From Flavivirga sp. 57AJ16 (GTDB lineage Bacteria > Bacteroidota > Bacteroidia > Flavobacteriales > Flavobacteriaceae): 64,000 bases of DNA. The stretch lies in the NCBI RefSeq assembly GCF_028736925.1, contig NZ_JAQZAT010000003.1:1-64000 (forward strand), given 5' to 3'. A program made the translations under genes and the position numbers. Shown in pieces: positions 27,057-35,778 of the stretch. The first letter of the stretch is position 1, and each line of letters starts with the position of its first letter. Under the pieces are notes generated by a model. That model did not search any database and had not been told where the DNA came from. It saw only the letters and a list, made by a program, of their open reading frames with translations.

Positions 27057-27715
27057 TATAATTTTACTTGATCGCTAGTTTTATTTAATTTAACGGTTCT
27101 GGGCGGTACATAAATACCTCCCTTTGTTGTGCTTTTTGATATAACTGCACCAGCACCAACTAAGGTTTCTTCTGCCAAAGTTACTTTATGGGCTAATGTT
27201 GAATTTACACCTATAAAACAATTGGCTTTAACTATACAGTGCCCAGAAATAACCACATGAGAACTAATGAAATTATGGTCTTCAATTATTGAGTGATGGC
27301 CTATATGATTACCACTCCAAAGCGTTATATTATTACCTATTTTAACAAATGGCTGTATGGTATTGTCTTCAAAAATAAAGCAGTTATCCCCATGTTTGAA
27401 TTGAGATACATACGTGCATTTAGAACTAATATAAGATACCAGCTCGTAACCTTTTTTCTTTGCTTCAAAGTATTTTTCTTCTCTTATTTTATTCATTTGA
27501 GAATAACTTAGAGCTATAAACATCTTATACTCTGAAGGGGAATACGTTTTTTCAATATCTTCAAAAACGATGACAGGTTTCCCTTCAAACGAGCCTTCTG
27601 TTAAGTAATCTCTATCTAGGGTAAATGCTACAACTTCATGTTCACTATCTATATCAAAATAATAGTTAGCAATTTGCGCTATATCTCCCGTACCGAAAAG
27701 TATTATTTTTGCCAT
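27056..27715 (-). CDS. Sugar O-/N-acyltransferase, PglD/NeuD type
   Basis: 219 residues. An N-terminal PglD-like Rossmann part (MAKIILFGTGDIAQIANYYF) precedes a left-handed beta-helix of hexapeptide repeats from about residue 110 (VKIGNNITLWSGNHIGHHS, then IEDHNFISSHVVISGHCIVK, ending AGAVISKST). The catalytic-type histidine is in GHHSI. Such enzymes transfer acetyl groups from acetyl-CoA to amino sugars or nonulosonic acids. Candidate substrates nearby are the WecE product and the NeuB product. Confidence 0.85.
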   Translation of the reverse strand: MAKIILFGTGDIAQIANYYFDIDSEHEVVAFTLDRDYLTEGSFEGKPVIVFEDIEKTYSPSEYKMFIALSYSQMNKIREEKYFEAKKKGYELVSYISSKCTYVSQFKHGDNCFIFEDNTIQPFVKIGNNITLWSGNHIGHHSIIEDHNFISSHVVISGHCIVKANCFIGVNSTLAHKVTLAEETLVGAGAVISKSTTKGGIYVPPRTVKLNKTSDQVKL

Positions 27716-27719
27716 TTTT

Positions 27720-28340
27720 TTATTTTCTTACAATAATTGTAAATTCATATAAATCGTAATCATGCAACACGGCTACATTTCTTGAAAAATTATTTTTGCA
27801 ATAGTTAAAATAGAACATAGGGTCTGCATAAAAAAGGTAGTCTTTTTTATATTCTTCATCCGAAAAAGATGTTAAAATATTAAATGAAAATCCAAGCTCA
27901 GATATATCATTAAGAGTATTAAGTGTTTTTTCTATATAAATCTTCCAATCTTTTTCATCTGTATCTAGTTTTACATTAAATATACCACTAGCAATTGTAT
28001 AGTCAACATTAATGAGGTGCTGTAAATCACTCATAAAAGTTATGTCTTCTTTTGAAAAACTAGCCTTAGCTTGTTTTAGCATTTCTGATGAAATATCATA
28101 TCCAAAATATTGAATATTTTTAAAGTTATTCTCGCTCAAATAATCTATAAAAGATCCATAGCCACAACCATAATCTAAAAGTGAAAATTCTTTTTTTGAT
28201 TTGAAAACCTTTCCTAATTGTTCAAATCTTAAAAACTGTGATTCTTTTCCATTCCAGTCTACCCCATGACTGGTCGCACCATGTTTTATTATTTTTTCAG
28301 AATAGTACCGATCTACTTTATTTATTATTTTTTTAGTCAT
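27720..28340 (-). CDS. SAM-dependent methyltransferase, class I
   Basis: 206 residues with the SAM-binding motif LLDYGCGYGSFIDYL (about 55-69), the acidic end of strand beta2 in FGYDISSEML, and VDYTIASGIFNV as motif II/post-I. The N-terminal HGATSHGVDWNGKESQ is typical of sugar-cluster methyltransferases. It overlaps the GtrB-like gene by eight bases. It is one of three methyltransferases in the locus; the methylated sugar is unknown. Confidence 0.85.
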   Translation of the reverse strand: MTKKIINKVDRYYSEKIIKHGATSHGVDWNGKESQFLRFEQLGKVFKSKKEFSLLDYGCGYGSFIDYLSENNFKNIQYFGYDISSEMLKQAKASFSKEDITFMSDLQHLINVDYTIASGIFNVKLDTDEKDWKIYIEKTLNTLNDISELGFSFNILTSFSDEEYKKDYLFYADPMFYFNYCKNNFSRNVAVLHDYDLYEFTIIVRK

Positions 28341-29256
28341 TTACATTAATCTCTTCATCAATAATATACAAAGGTCTGTTTTTAGATTGTTCAAATATTT
28401 TTCCAATATATAATCCCATGACACCAACACTTAACAGGATTAATCCTGTAGAAAATAAAATTGTCACAATTATACTTGGCCACCCTGGTTGCAAATTATA
28501 AAAGAAATATTTTATTATTATTAAAATACCTGCTATAAATGAAACAAATGACAATATTGTTCCTAAATATACACTAAATTTTAAAAGTTTATCGGAATGA
28601 GATGTCCAACCTTGAATACCTATTTTCAATAATTTTATAAAATTATAGCTTGACTTTCCTTCTAACCTCTTATCATGATTAACCGCTACTACTGTAGATT
28701 TAAAGCCTATCCATTTTAACATTTGTAAATACAATCTATCTTTGTCTTCTAATTTATTAAATTCCAAACCAACTCGTTTAGAAAATAATACTAAGGATCC
28801 TGCATTGATATGATAGTCTCCACCTGAAAACAAAGTAAAAAGCTTATTGTAAATAAAAGCTATAATAGTTTTTAAAGCACTATGTTTTCGTTTTATTCGT
28901 TCAGTAAAAACGACTTCATAACCTTCATTTCTCTTCTCTAAAAGCTTATGGATATCTCTTGGATTATCTTGCAAATCACAATCCATCAACACAATATTGT
29001 CTCCCGTTGCTTTAGCTATACCAGCACTTACTGCATAATGCTGCCCAAAGTTCCTGCTCAACTTTATCCCCTTAACAAACTTATACTTTTTACATTGCTT
29101 TTTTATTTCTTTCCACGAATTATCTGGACCACAATCATCTACAAGAATTATTTCAAAATCAGTAGATATTAACCTAAGCTCTTCAGATATTCTCTTCACG
29201 AGCTCTGGAACAATCTTTTCAGCCATATAAACAGGACTAATAACTGATATTTGCAT
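28333..29256 (-). CDS. GT2 glycosyltransferase, GtrB/polyprenyl-phosphate sugar synthase type
   Basis: 307 residues. The GT-A core begins MQISVISPVYMAEKIVPELV; DDCGPDNSW and the catalytic VLMDCDLQDNP (DxD) are present, as is KGIKLSRNFGQHYAVSAGI. Two C-terminal hydrophobic hairpins (about 230-295) anchor it. This arrangement matches GtrB and dolichyl-phosphate-mannose-synthase-like enzymes, which make a polyprenyl-phosphate sugar for a membrane GT-C enzyme. The protein at 22243-23460 is a candidate user. It shares one base with the WbqC stop. Confidence 0.88.
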   Translation of the reverse strand: MQISVISPVYMAEKIVPELVKRISEELRLISTDFEIILVDDCGPDNSWKEIKKQCKKYKFVKGIKLSRNFGQHYAVSAGIAKATGDNIVLMDCDLQDNPRDIHKLLEKRNEGYEVVFTERIKRKHSALKTIIAFIYNKLFTLFSGGDYHINAGSLVLFSKRVGLEFNKLEDKDRLYLQMLKWIGFKSTVVAVNHDKRLEGKSSYNFIKLLKIGIQGWTSHSDKLLKFSVYLGTILSFVSFIAGILIIIKYFFYNLQPGWPSIIVTILFSTGLILLSVGVMGLYIGKIFEQSKNRPLYIIDEEINVND

Positions 29257-29939
29257 TAGTTAAAACTTTTTAAATAATGTTTAGCATGGGTGCCTTCATT
29301 AAAAATTAAATCTAAAACACTAACACCATGTTCAAATGGTGGGTATAATTGGTTGTACTCTTTGTAATTAGAATAATCCATCCACTCTAAATTTAAACTG
29401 TTTTCAATAAAAAAATCAGGTTGTATATAACTTTTAGCAGAAGGACCACTTAAATATGTATCTGCATTCAAACTTTTGCAAGCTTGAATTAATCGCTCTT
29501 GCCTGTCTCCTTTTAAATTTAAGGTTCTAGAGTCTACAATTTCTGTATTAATATCTAAGATTTCGCAAATAACTTCTATAAACTTTTTATTTATTTCGCT
29601 TAAATTATCTGTAGGTGTATCGTAAACTTGGAAAATAGCTTCTCTAAAATCTTTAAAACAAGGTGTTTTTGCATAATTCATTTGTAATGTACCCATATGT
29701 TTTTTTTTCCAATTACCGCCTAAAATCTTTGTATCACATATCTTCTGGTGATAATCATCCTGAATTACAGGAATCGTTAACCATTTAACACCTGCACTTG
29801 TTTTTATAAGGTTTCTATTTCTCCAATCTCTTCTTGTGTATTGTACATCATCATAAATCACAAAAATATCAGACATAGCTATTATATCAAAATAGCCTTT
29901 CCATGGTATGTAATTAGATTGTAATATTGAAACTGTCAT
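29256..29939 (-). CDS. WbqC family protein
   Basis: 227 residues that match the WbqC family from end to end: MTVSILQSNYIPWKGYFDII, then DIFVIYDDVQYTRRDWRNRN, and LSGPSAKSYIQPD. WbqC genes occur in O-antigen and sugar clusters, often near amino-sugar enzymes, but the reaction is not established. It is the first gene of the downstream sub-block and follows a 250-base gap that holds a decayed gene. Confidence 0.88.
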   Translation of the reverse strand: MTVSILQSNYIPWKGYFDIIAMSDIFVIYDDVQYTRRDWRNRNLIKTSAGVKWLTIPVIQDDYHQKICDTKILGGNWKKKHMGTLQMNYAKTPCFKDFREAIFQVYDTPTDNLSEINKKFIEVICEILDINTEIVDSRTLNLKGDRQERLIQACKSLNADTYLSGPSAKSYIQPDFFIENSLNLEWMDYSNYKEYNQLYPPFEHGVSVLDLIFNEGTHAKHYLKSFN

Positions 29940-29970
29940 AATTATTTTACTCTAGTACTCTATTTATTTT

Positions 29971-30145
29971 TTAAAATGGATCTCTCCATGCATTGGTAGA
30001 CTGTTCTTTTTGAATATTATCCCATTATATTTAGACCAACTACATCTGTCCAAATAACAGATTGCTAACTAAAAGTATATTGAAAACTTACAACTGTAAT
30101 TACTAAAGTAAGTATTACAGAAATAGCATTTAACTTAGATTTCAT
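29971..30145 (-). pseudogene. Decayed 5' part of an exported surface-protein gene
   Basis: Reading leftwards from the ATG at 30145, a signal-peptide-like 26-residue frame (MKSKLNAISVILTLVITVVS, then FQYTFS) stops at TAG 30065-30067. In the same frame after that stop comes QSVIWTDVVGLNIMG and a second stop. A shifted frame then gives DNIQKEQSTNAWRDPF. Read together they resemble the start of Bacteroidetes surface proteins with a WTDVVGVxVxGNxIxKT-type N-terminus. Two stops plus a frameshift argue for a relic, though the 26-residue peptide itself could still be made. Nothing else is seen in the 250-base gap. Confidence 0.4.
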
Positions 30146-30189
30146 TTTAAATATTTTTTAAGATTATTAATAGACTAAATATAAGAGCT

Positions 30190-31587
30190 TTATTTTTTTA
30201 AAATAAATTCTATCGCTTCCCATATATGTTTTGACGCTTTTGTTGGTGTTTTGCCAACAACAATTTTATACCATTCCTTACATATTTCTACGTTTGATAA
30301 TTTTCCATCTAAAATTTGCTTTACTAAATCTTTTAAATGATTTTTATCTTCGCAGAACACAACTGCTTCTTTACTTGGCATGCTTCTAAAATGTACATAT
30401 TTGTAGTTCTGCCCTATATCCCGAATACCTTTTTTTAATTGTGGTTGCTCGTAGTTAAAATAAATACAGGGTTTATTATGAGCTACAAAATCGAATACAG
30501 TGGACGAACAGACATTAGTCACAAACTCACTATGCTCACAAACATTATATAGCATTTTAAAATCTTCTTTGGTTGGCAAAACCTGATTCCATTGCTTTCC
30601 TTCCTGACCCCAAATAGGGTCTAAAACTTCAATTATATCTTTGTTAGTTTCTATAACGGCATTATATCTATTTGTGAAATCTACAGGGCATTTCCTGTAA
30701 ATAATCCCTAAATTCTCACCTTGTTCATTTAAGTTTCTAACGGCATTTGCTAAATCTTCTAAATAATACTGGTCTAAGGGTGATGTAGTTTCATCATCAC
30801 CGGAATAACAAATATACTTCTTATTAATATCCAGATTATACTCTGAGAAAAAGGCTTCTCTTGTTTGTAATAATGTATTATTATAATGAGATTCGAACTG
30901 AGGGGTACCTGTAACGATTACTTGTTCTTCTTTAACAAATGGATAATACTTTAAAATCTCTCCTTTCATAAGGTCGCTCCATACAAAATAGTAATCGGTT
31001 TCAACAACCTGCATGGCTTTAGGCACATTATCCCATGAATAAACAAAGGCTACAGTTGGAATGCCAAGATCTTTAGCAGCCAATAATGCACTAATAGACT
31101 GCGTTGCCCGTTGTGTAGTACAAAATACGATATCCGGCTTATACATTTCTAACTGAACTTTACAATAATTATATTTTGATGTTGAACGTTCTAGCTTATT
31201 AATTTTCCCTCTAAGTCTAACAATTCCTTTTTCAGAAGAATACAAACCTATTAAGCATTTAACATAAGAACTTTTAAGTATATTTCTTAATCCCCTGTAA
31301 TTAAATGGGAACTTATAAGTTGGATATACATCATCGTTAAATTTGTCCCTAGACACATTTAATTCTGCACGTTTTCTTGCTCTGGAATAAATGGGGAGTA
31401 GTGGGTGACTAGTTTGATCTTCTATCTTAACTTCTTTAAAGCCTAAATGCTCCTTCAATGAAAAAACGGTATTGTTCCAATATGTAATATCGAAACCCAT
31501 TTTTTCTCCTATGGTTTTAAAATCTGTAAAAGCAAAGTTTCTTAAACCAACACCGTCAGGAAAAAAAACGAAAACTTTTTTATTCAT
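30190..31587 (-). CDS. Putative GT-B transferase next to nonulosonic acid genes
   Basis: 465 residues with no confident family. The N-terminus KKVFVFFPDGVGLRNFAFTD and the middle GIPTVAFVYSWDNVPKAM, VVETDYYFVWSD and VIVTGTPQFESHY resemble capsule/teichoic-type GT-B transferases. The C-terminal part has FVTNVCSSTVFDFVAHNKPC, a donor-site-like motif where S-S-T and a following D replace the usual E. It starts 14 bases after the neuB stop and is probably co-translated. Position suggests it transfers the nonulosonic acid; this is inference only. Confidence 0.6.
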   Translation of the reverse strand: MNKKVFVFFPDGVGLRNFAFTDFKTIGEKMGFDITYWNNTVFSLKEHLGFKEVKIEDQTSHPLLPIYSRARKRAELNVSRDKFNDDVYPTYKFPFNYRGLRNILKSSYVKCLIGLYSSEKGIVRLRGKINKLERSTSKYNYCKVQLEMYKPDIVFCTTQRATQSISALLAAKDLGIPTVAFVYSWDNVPKAMQVVETDYYFVWSDLMKGEILKYYPFVKEEQVIVTGTPQFESHYNNTLLQTREAFFSEYNLDINKKYICYSGDDETTSPLDQYYLEDLANAVRNLNEQGENLGIIYRKCPVDFTNRYNAVIETNKDIIEVLDPIWGQEGKQWNQVLPTKEDFKMLYNVCEHSEFVTNVCSSTVFDFVAHNKPCIYFNYEQPQLKKGIRDIGQNYKYVHFRSMPSKEAVVFCEDKNHLKDLVKQILDGKLSNVEICKEWYKIVVGKTPTKASKHIWEAIEFILKK

Positions 31588-31601
31588 TTTTAATCTTAAA
31601 A

Positions 31602-32477
31602 TTAAACTTTTTGGTTTTTTAATTTGTCTCGTTGTACTTGCTCAATGGGTAATATATCCTGTGATTTAAATTGTAACGCCTTGTAAACAGCATTTACATC
31701 TCTTGACAATTTACGTAAGCCCATAGGCTCTAAGGACGCTGCATGATCAGTTCCTTTCCAGGTACGGTCTAAGGTGTAATGCCTCTCTATTATATTTGCG
31801 CCCAAAGTATATGCCGCAACATCTACAGCTATTCCTAAATGGTGACCAGAAAAACCAATAGATTTAACATCGTCTTTATATTTATCCAGTAACAAGTTAA
31901 TATCTAACAGACAGATATCATCAAAAGGTACTGGATAACCAGAAGTACAGTTATAAAGTACCAAATCTTTGTTTCTGTTATGTTTTTTGGAAAAACTCAC
32001 TAAAGCTTCAATCTCCTCTTTAGTTGTCATACCTGTTGAAATATGTAACTCTCCATAATAGTTTTCACATAACCATTCCAACATTATCATATTATTATTG
32101 CATGCTGATGGAATCTTGATAAAATCCGGATTTAAAGATGCTATTTCTTTTGCAGATGTTAAATCCCAGACCGAAGTCGAATACGTTATTCCTATCTCTT
32201 CACAATAAGATTTTAAATCCTGGTGTTGATTCTTATCGAACTCTAAATATTCTCTATGTGCGCCATAAGTATCCCCATAAGAATTTACGGGATTTGGGTG
32301 CGGTCGATCATATTGCTTCTTAGTTAATAACTCCTTATTATTTCGTTTTTGAAATTTTACAGCATCAACGTTACAAAATATTTTAGCTACTTTAATGAGC
32401 TCTTTAGCAATTCCAATATCACCTTTGTGATTGCAACCTATTTCGGCTATTATATAGGGCTTTTTATATATATTCAT
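31602..32477 (-). CDS. neuB: Nonulosonic acid synthase NeuB, short form without SAF domain
   Basis: Condenses phosphoenolpyruvate with an N-acyl-mannosamine-type sugar (or its phosphate). The 291 residues form the TIM-barrel: PYIIAEIGCNHKGDI, VDAVKFQKR, STSVWDL, KIPSACNNN, HISTGMTT, NCTSGYPVP, GFSGHHLG, IIERHYTLDRTWKGTDHAAS and LEPMGL. Usual NeuB proteins have about 340-350 residues and a C-terminal SAF/antifreeze-like domain. Here the protein ends where that domain should begin. It is 16 bases downstream of the NeuA-HAD fusion. The exact product (Neu5Ac, legionaminic, Kdn-like) is open. Confidence 0.88.
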   Translation of the reverse strand: MNIYKKPYIIAEIGCNHKGDIGIAKELIKVAKIFCNVDAVKFQKRNNKELLTKKQYDRPHPNPVNSYGDTYGAHREYLEFDKNQHQDLKSYCEEIGITYSTSVWDLTSAKEIASLNPDFIKIPSACNNNMIMLEWLCENYYGELHISTGMTTKEEIEALVSFSKKHNRNKDLVLYNCTSGYPVPFDDICLLDINLLLDKYKDDVKSIGFSGHHLGIAVDVAAYTLGANIIERHYTLDRTWKGTDHAASLEPMGLRKLSRDVNAVYKALQFKSQDILPIEQVQRDKLKNQKV

Positions 32478-32493
32478 AAAACCTGAGAGCTTG

Positions 32494-33657
32494 TTAAAAT
32501 CTTTTATTATAATTCATTATAAATTGACATGTTTCACGTATTGCACCTGCTCCAGAATTTTCGGATAATACGATATCTGCATGCTGTTTTACTATATTTG
32601 TAGCATTATTAGGAGCTAAAGACCAGCCTACACTGCATATATTCGCTAAATCGTTAACATCATCTCCTACATAAGCAACATTACTTAACGTAATTCCCTC
32701 TTTTAATATGATATCGTTAAGTAGCGTATATTTATCTTTTACTCCTAAAAACACATGTTCTATTTTTAATTTTTGCATCCTTTTAGCAACAAGCTGTGAA
32801 TCTTCTGATGTCATTATCACTACTTCAATATTGAATTGTCTTAAAATCTCAAGCCCCATACCATCACGCATATCAAAACTTTTAGTATGCTCTCCATCCT
32901 TAGTATAAGTTATTGTACCATCTGTAAAAACGCCATCAACATCTAAAACTACATGTGTAATTTTATCCGATTTTTTGCCTCGTTTTTGTCTCTCGATCAG
33001 TAAACTTTCAACGGCAACCCAATCAGATTCTGTATCTATTTCCATTAAGGACTCCTCTGCCATTTTCACAATAGCAATATGGTCCCCTAATCTATTCCTA
33101 TTCTTTTTTAATACTGGTTTTGTTATAGCATATACAGCTCCATTCTCAATTAATAATCCTTCAAAATCCTGACGGCGTGGTCTGTTTAAAGGATTGTAGT
33201 TTATTGGCGTTCCGGCTTCGTTCCATAAAAAACGATGGGTATTTACAACTGTTAATGCAGAATCATAATCGCCTTTAAGTTTATTCAAGCAAGAATTAAT
33301 ATCCTCCCTTTTTGTGAATGGAGATGTAGCTTGCAATAAACAAAATACATCAAAATTATAATTTATAGACTCACAAAACTCTAATATGGCAAATTCAGTA
33401 GACACTTTATCTCCAGCGCTTTCTTCGCTTCTTAAAAGCACTTTTACTTTAGGAGCCCAATGATATTCTCTGTTAATAAAATCAATAATGCCCTGATCAT
33501 CTGTATAAATATATATATCATCTAAATCAGAAAAAACAGCTTCTCCTAAAACCCATGTAAATAATGGTCTTCCGACCATCTTTCTCTTGTTTTTATTAGA
33601 AATACCTTTTGAGCCTTTTCTGAGTGGAATAAAACCTATTTTCCTCATTTCCATCAT
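32494..33657 (-). CDS. neuA: Fused CMP-nonulosonate cytidylyltransferase and HAD phosphatase
   Basis: 387 residues, two domains. Residues about 1-225 are a NeuA-type cytidylyltransferase: IGFIPLRKGSKGISNKNKRK, YIYTDDQGII, LLQATSPFTKREDI, and ENGAVYAI. Residues about 228-387 are a KdsC-like HAD phosphatase: VLDVDGVFTDGTITY (motif I), IMTSED (motif II) and AYVGDDVNDL (motif IV). The phosphatase half suggests that the sugar acid passes through a 9-phosphate form, as in Neu5Ac-9-P or Kdn-9-P routes. The start may instead be three codons downstream (MRKIGF, 33648). It leads the NeuB and GT-B genes. Confidence 0.88.
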   Translation of the reverse strand: MMEMRKIGFIPLRKGSKGISNKNKRKMVGRPLFTWVLGEAVFSDLDDIYIYTDDQGIIDFINREYHWAPKVKVLLRSEESAGDKVSTEFAILEFCESINYNFDVFCLLQATSPFTKREDINSCLNKLKGDYDSALTVVNTHRFLWNEAGTPINYNPLNRPRRQDFEGLLIENGAVYAITKPVLKKNRNRLGDHIAIVKMAEESLMEIDTESDWVAVESLLIERQKRGKKSDKITHVVLDVDGVFTDGTITYTKDGEHTKSFDMRDGMGLEILRQFNIEVVIMTSEDSQLVAKRMQKLKIEHVFLGVKDKYTLLNDIILKEGITLSNVAYVGDDVNDLANICSVGWSLAPNNATNIVKQHADIVLSENSGAGAIRETCQFIMNYNKRF

Positions 33658-33906
33658 AACATAACTGTTCTATTTTTCGCTAAAATACACTTTTTTTCAG
33701 ATGAAATACTTTTAAATAAGATGAAAAGTAAAGGCCAATTATTTTAGACATATTAATTGGGAAATAAAATATTCAGGTTTCATTCCTCTTTTATGGTTTT
33801 TCGAAATAATCCCTTAAAAAAGAAAACTTACCTAATTTCACCTAGAGTGAAATGAAAGTGATTTCGATGTTTAATATTTTAGTCCTATCAATAAAAACCA
33901 TGCTCC

Positions 33907-34686
33907 TTAAAACTTTTCAGGCTTATTAGAAATAAATTTAATGATAAATAAGAACCTCTTTATAATGTACCACAGATCAATAATAAAATATTTTATTAAC
34001 TTAAATGTAGACATAATTAAGCCTTTAAATGCACTTGCGATGTTTAAATCGTGGTGCCATAACTGATAATTGCCCACAACATCACTTTTAAATCTGAAGA
34101 ATTTTTGTTTTCTGGTTCTTCTTATTTCGTAACAAAAAATAGATTCCACAAACTCTATTTTATAGCCTTTTTCAATAACTCTTTTAGACCATTCTTTATC
34201 TTCAAAAGTTGCAACATCTGTCCTGAAAGGATATTGTTTCCATACTTTTTTATTAAATGCAGAACCTGAAAAAATCAAACCCGATCTATTTGGATCTGTT
34301 TGAGATGATACTTTATTTATAAAACTTCTATAGTCATTTGGACTATGTAAACATCTTAGCCCTGCCAAATCATCTCTTCCTTTAAATCTTTCTATAATAA
34401 GTTTAAAAAAATCATGACTTACCGGGTACGAGTGCGCACTGAAAATGACAATTATATCATTAGAAGCTTCATTAGCTGCTAAATTAGCGCTCCCCCCATA
34501 GCTAAAATCCTTTATTGTAACAAATCTAGCACCATATGATTTGGTTACTTCCTCGCTTTTATCTGTAGACAAATTATCAATAACAACAATTTCTGAAATA
34601 TCGTCTTGGTATCTTTCTGTAAGGTTTTTCAATAAAAACCTAAGCGCCTTATCTTGATTTTTATTTCTAATTACAACTGATATCAT
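33907..34686 (-). CDS. Glycosyltransferase family 2
   Basis: 259-residue GT-A protein with ISVVIRNKNQDKALRFLLKN at the N-terminus, VIDNLSTDKSEEV, a metal-site region around IIVIFSAHSYPV, and FEDKEWSKRVIEKGYKI as the acidic acceptor motif. The usual DxD is replaced by FSAHS, as in rhamnosyltransferase-like GT2 proteins. The C-terminus is hydrophobic and basic. It lies nine bases after the next GT2 gene and before a 249-base gap that holds only a hairpin, TTTCAC-ctaga-GTGAAA, at 33836-33852. Confidence 0.85.
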   Translation of the reverse strand: MISVVIRNKNQDKALRFLLKNLTERYQDDISEIVVIDNLSTDKSEEVTKSYGARFVTIKDFSYGGSANLAANEASNDIIVIFSAHSYPVSHDFFKLIIERFKGRDDLAGLRCLHSPNDYRSFINKVSSQTDPNRSGLIFSGSAFNKKVWKQYPFRTDVATFEDKEWSKRVIEKGYKIEFVESIFCYEIRRTRKQKFFRFKSDVVGNYQLWHHDLNIASAFKGLIMSTFKLIKYFIIDLWYIIKRFLFIIKFISNKPEKF

Positions 34687-34695
34687 TCTTAGTTT

Positions 34696-35778
34696 TTATA
34701 GTTTATTGATAACTAATTTAATGCTTTTCAAATCTTCAGCAATACAATAATTGTAGTGACAATTACTATAATAGTTAATAATATGAAACAATAATTTATC
34801 ATTAATGGTTTTTAGTGAATAGTATCTGGTTTTATTTTTATTCAAGATGCTTTTAATGATCGTTTTTATAGACTTGTCAACAGCCTCAGATATTTTAAAA
34901 GCGTGTAATCCTGATTCTAAATGAGGTAGCTTTTTAAAAAGAAAATAATCTATTTCAACTTGCTTATTACTTATTAGCTCGGTATTATTCTTTTCATAGC
35001 CAATCAATTTTTCGTAATCTTTTTTAGATTGGATGTTTCCAAAATTTTCATTGTTGACAACTGTTCTTCTTTCCTGAATGACCTTTTTTAAGTAAAAATG
35101 ATTAAACTGAACAATTCCAGACACCTGCAAAAGCCTATTCAATGTTTTAATTTCTTTATTTCTATAAGTTTCATGCCATTGATGGAGCATAAGGGTTTCT
35201 TTACTATAAAAATTAACAGACTTACCTGTATTTTTAAGCCTTACATGAAAATCTGTGTCTTCTGAACCCCAAAAATGATAAAACTCATCAAAACCACCAA
35301 TTGCTTTTGCTGCTTCTACAGGACACATAGTCAATCCTGTTGCCCATTCATTACTTTTAAACTTTATATTATAATCTTCAAACCTTTTAGCTGTTTTTGA
35401 TTCTGCTTCACTTAAAAAACCTACCTGAAAATAATAAACTTCATTATCCTTTAATAATTGTAAAGCCTTTTCAATAAAGCTTAAATGAAAAATCATATCA
35501 ATATCTGCAACAAAGAAATACCCAGAGTCTAAATTTCTCAAGACACTATTAATGGCTTTAGATTTATTCCACGGCTGTTGTTCTGTATATAAGTAGCTAT
35601 ATTTTACAGAACTGTAATTAAGAAGCAAACCTTCAAGTTCCTCTGTATACCTTTTATCAGAGCCATAGTTCACAAAATAAATTTTAAAATTTTTATTCGT
35701 TTGTTTTTCCAACGATTCCAAAGAGTTTTTTACTCTTTGAATATCTCTGTTGCGATATGGATATATTATTGAAAACAT
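34696..35778 (-). CDS. Glycosyltransferase family 2 with galactosyltransferase-like domain
   Basis: 360 residues. It begins MFSIIYPYRNRDIQRVKNSL; FVADIDMIFH is the DxD site, and GGFDEFYHFWGSEDTDFHVR is the conserved acceptor-binding loop of the Glyco_transf_7C type. C-terminal residues 215-360 are rich in lysine and not assigned. The start shares one base with the upstream methyltransferase stop. Confidence 0.85.
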   Translation of the reverse strand: MFSIIYPYRNRDIQRVKNSLESLEKQTNKNFKIYFVNYGSDKRYTEELEGLLLNYSSVKYSYLYTEQQPWNKSKAINSVLRNLDSGYFFVADIDMIFHLSFIEKALQLLKDNEVYYFQVGFLSEAESKTAKRFEDYNIKFKSNEWATGLTMCPVEAAKAIGGFDEFYHFWGSEDTDFHVRLKNTGKSVNFYSKETLMLHQWHETYRNKEIKTLNRLLQVSGIVQFNHFYLKKVIQERRTVVNNENFGNIQSKKDYEKLIGYEKNNTELISNKQVEIDYFLFKKLPHLESGLHAFKISEAVDKSIKTIIKSILNKNKTRYYSLKTINDKLLFHIINYYSNCHYNYCIAEDLKSIKLVINKL

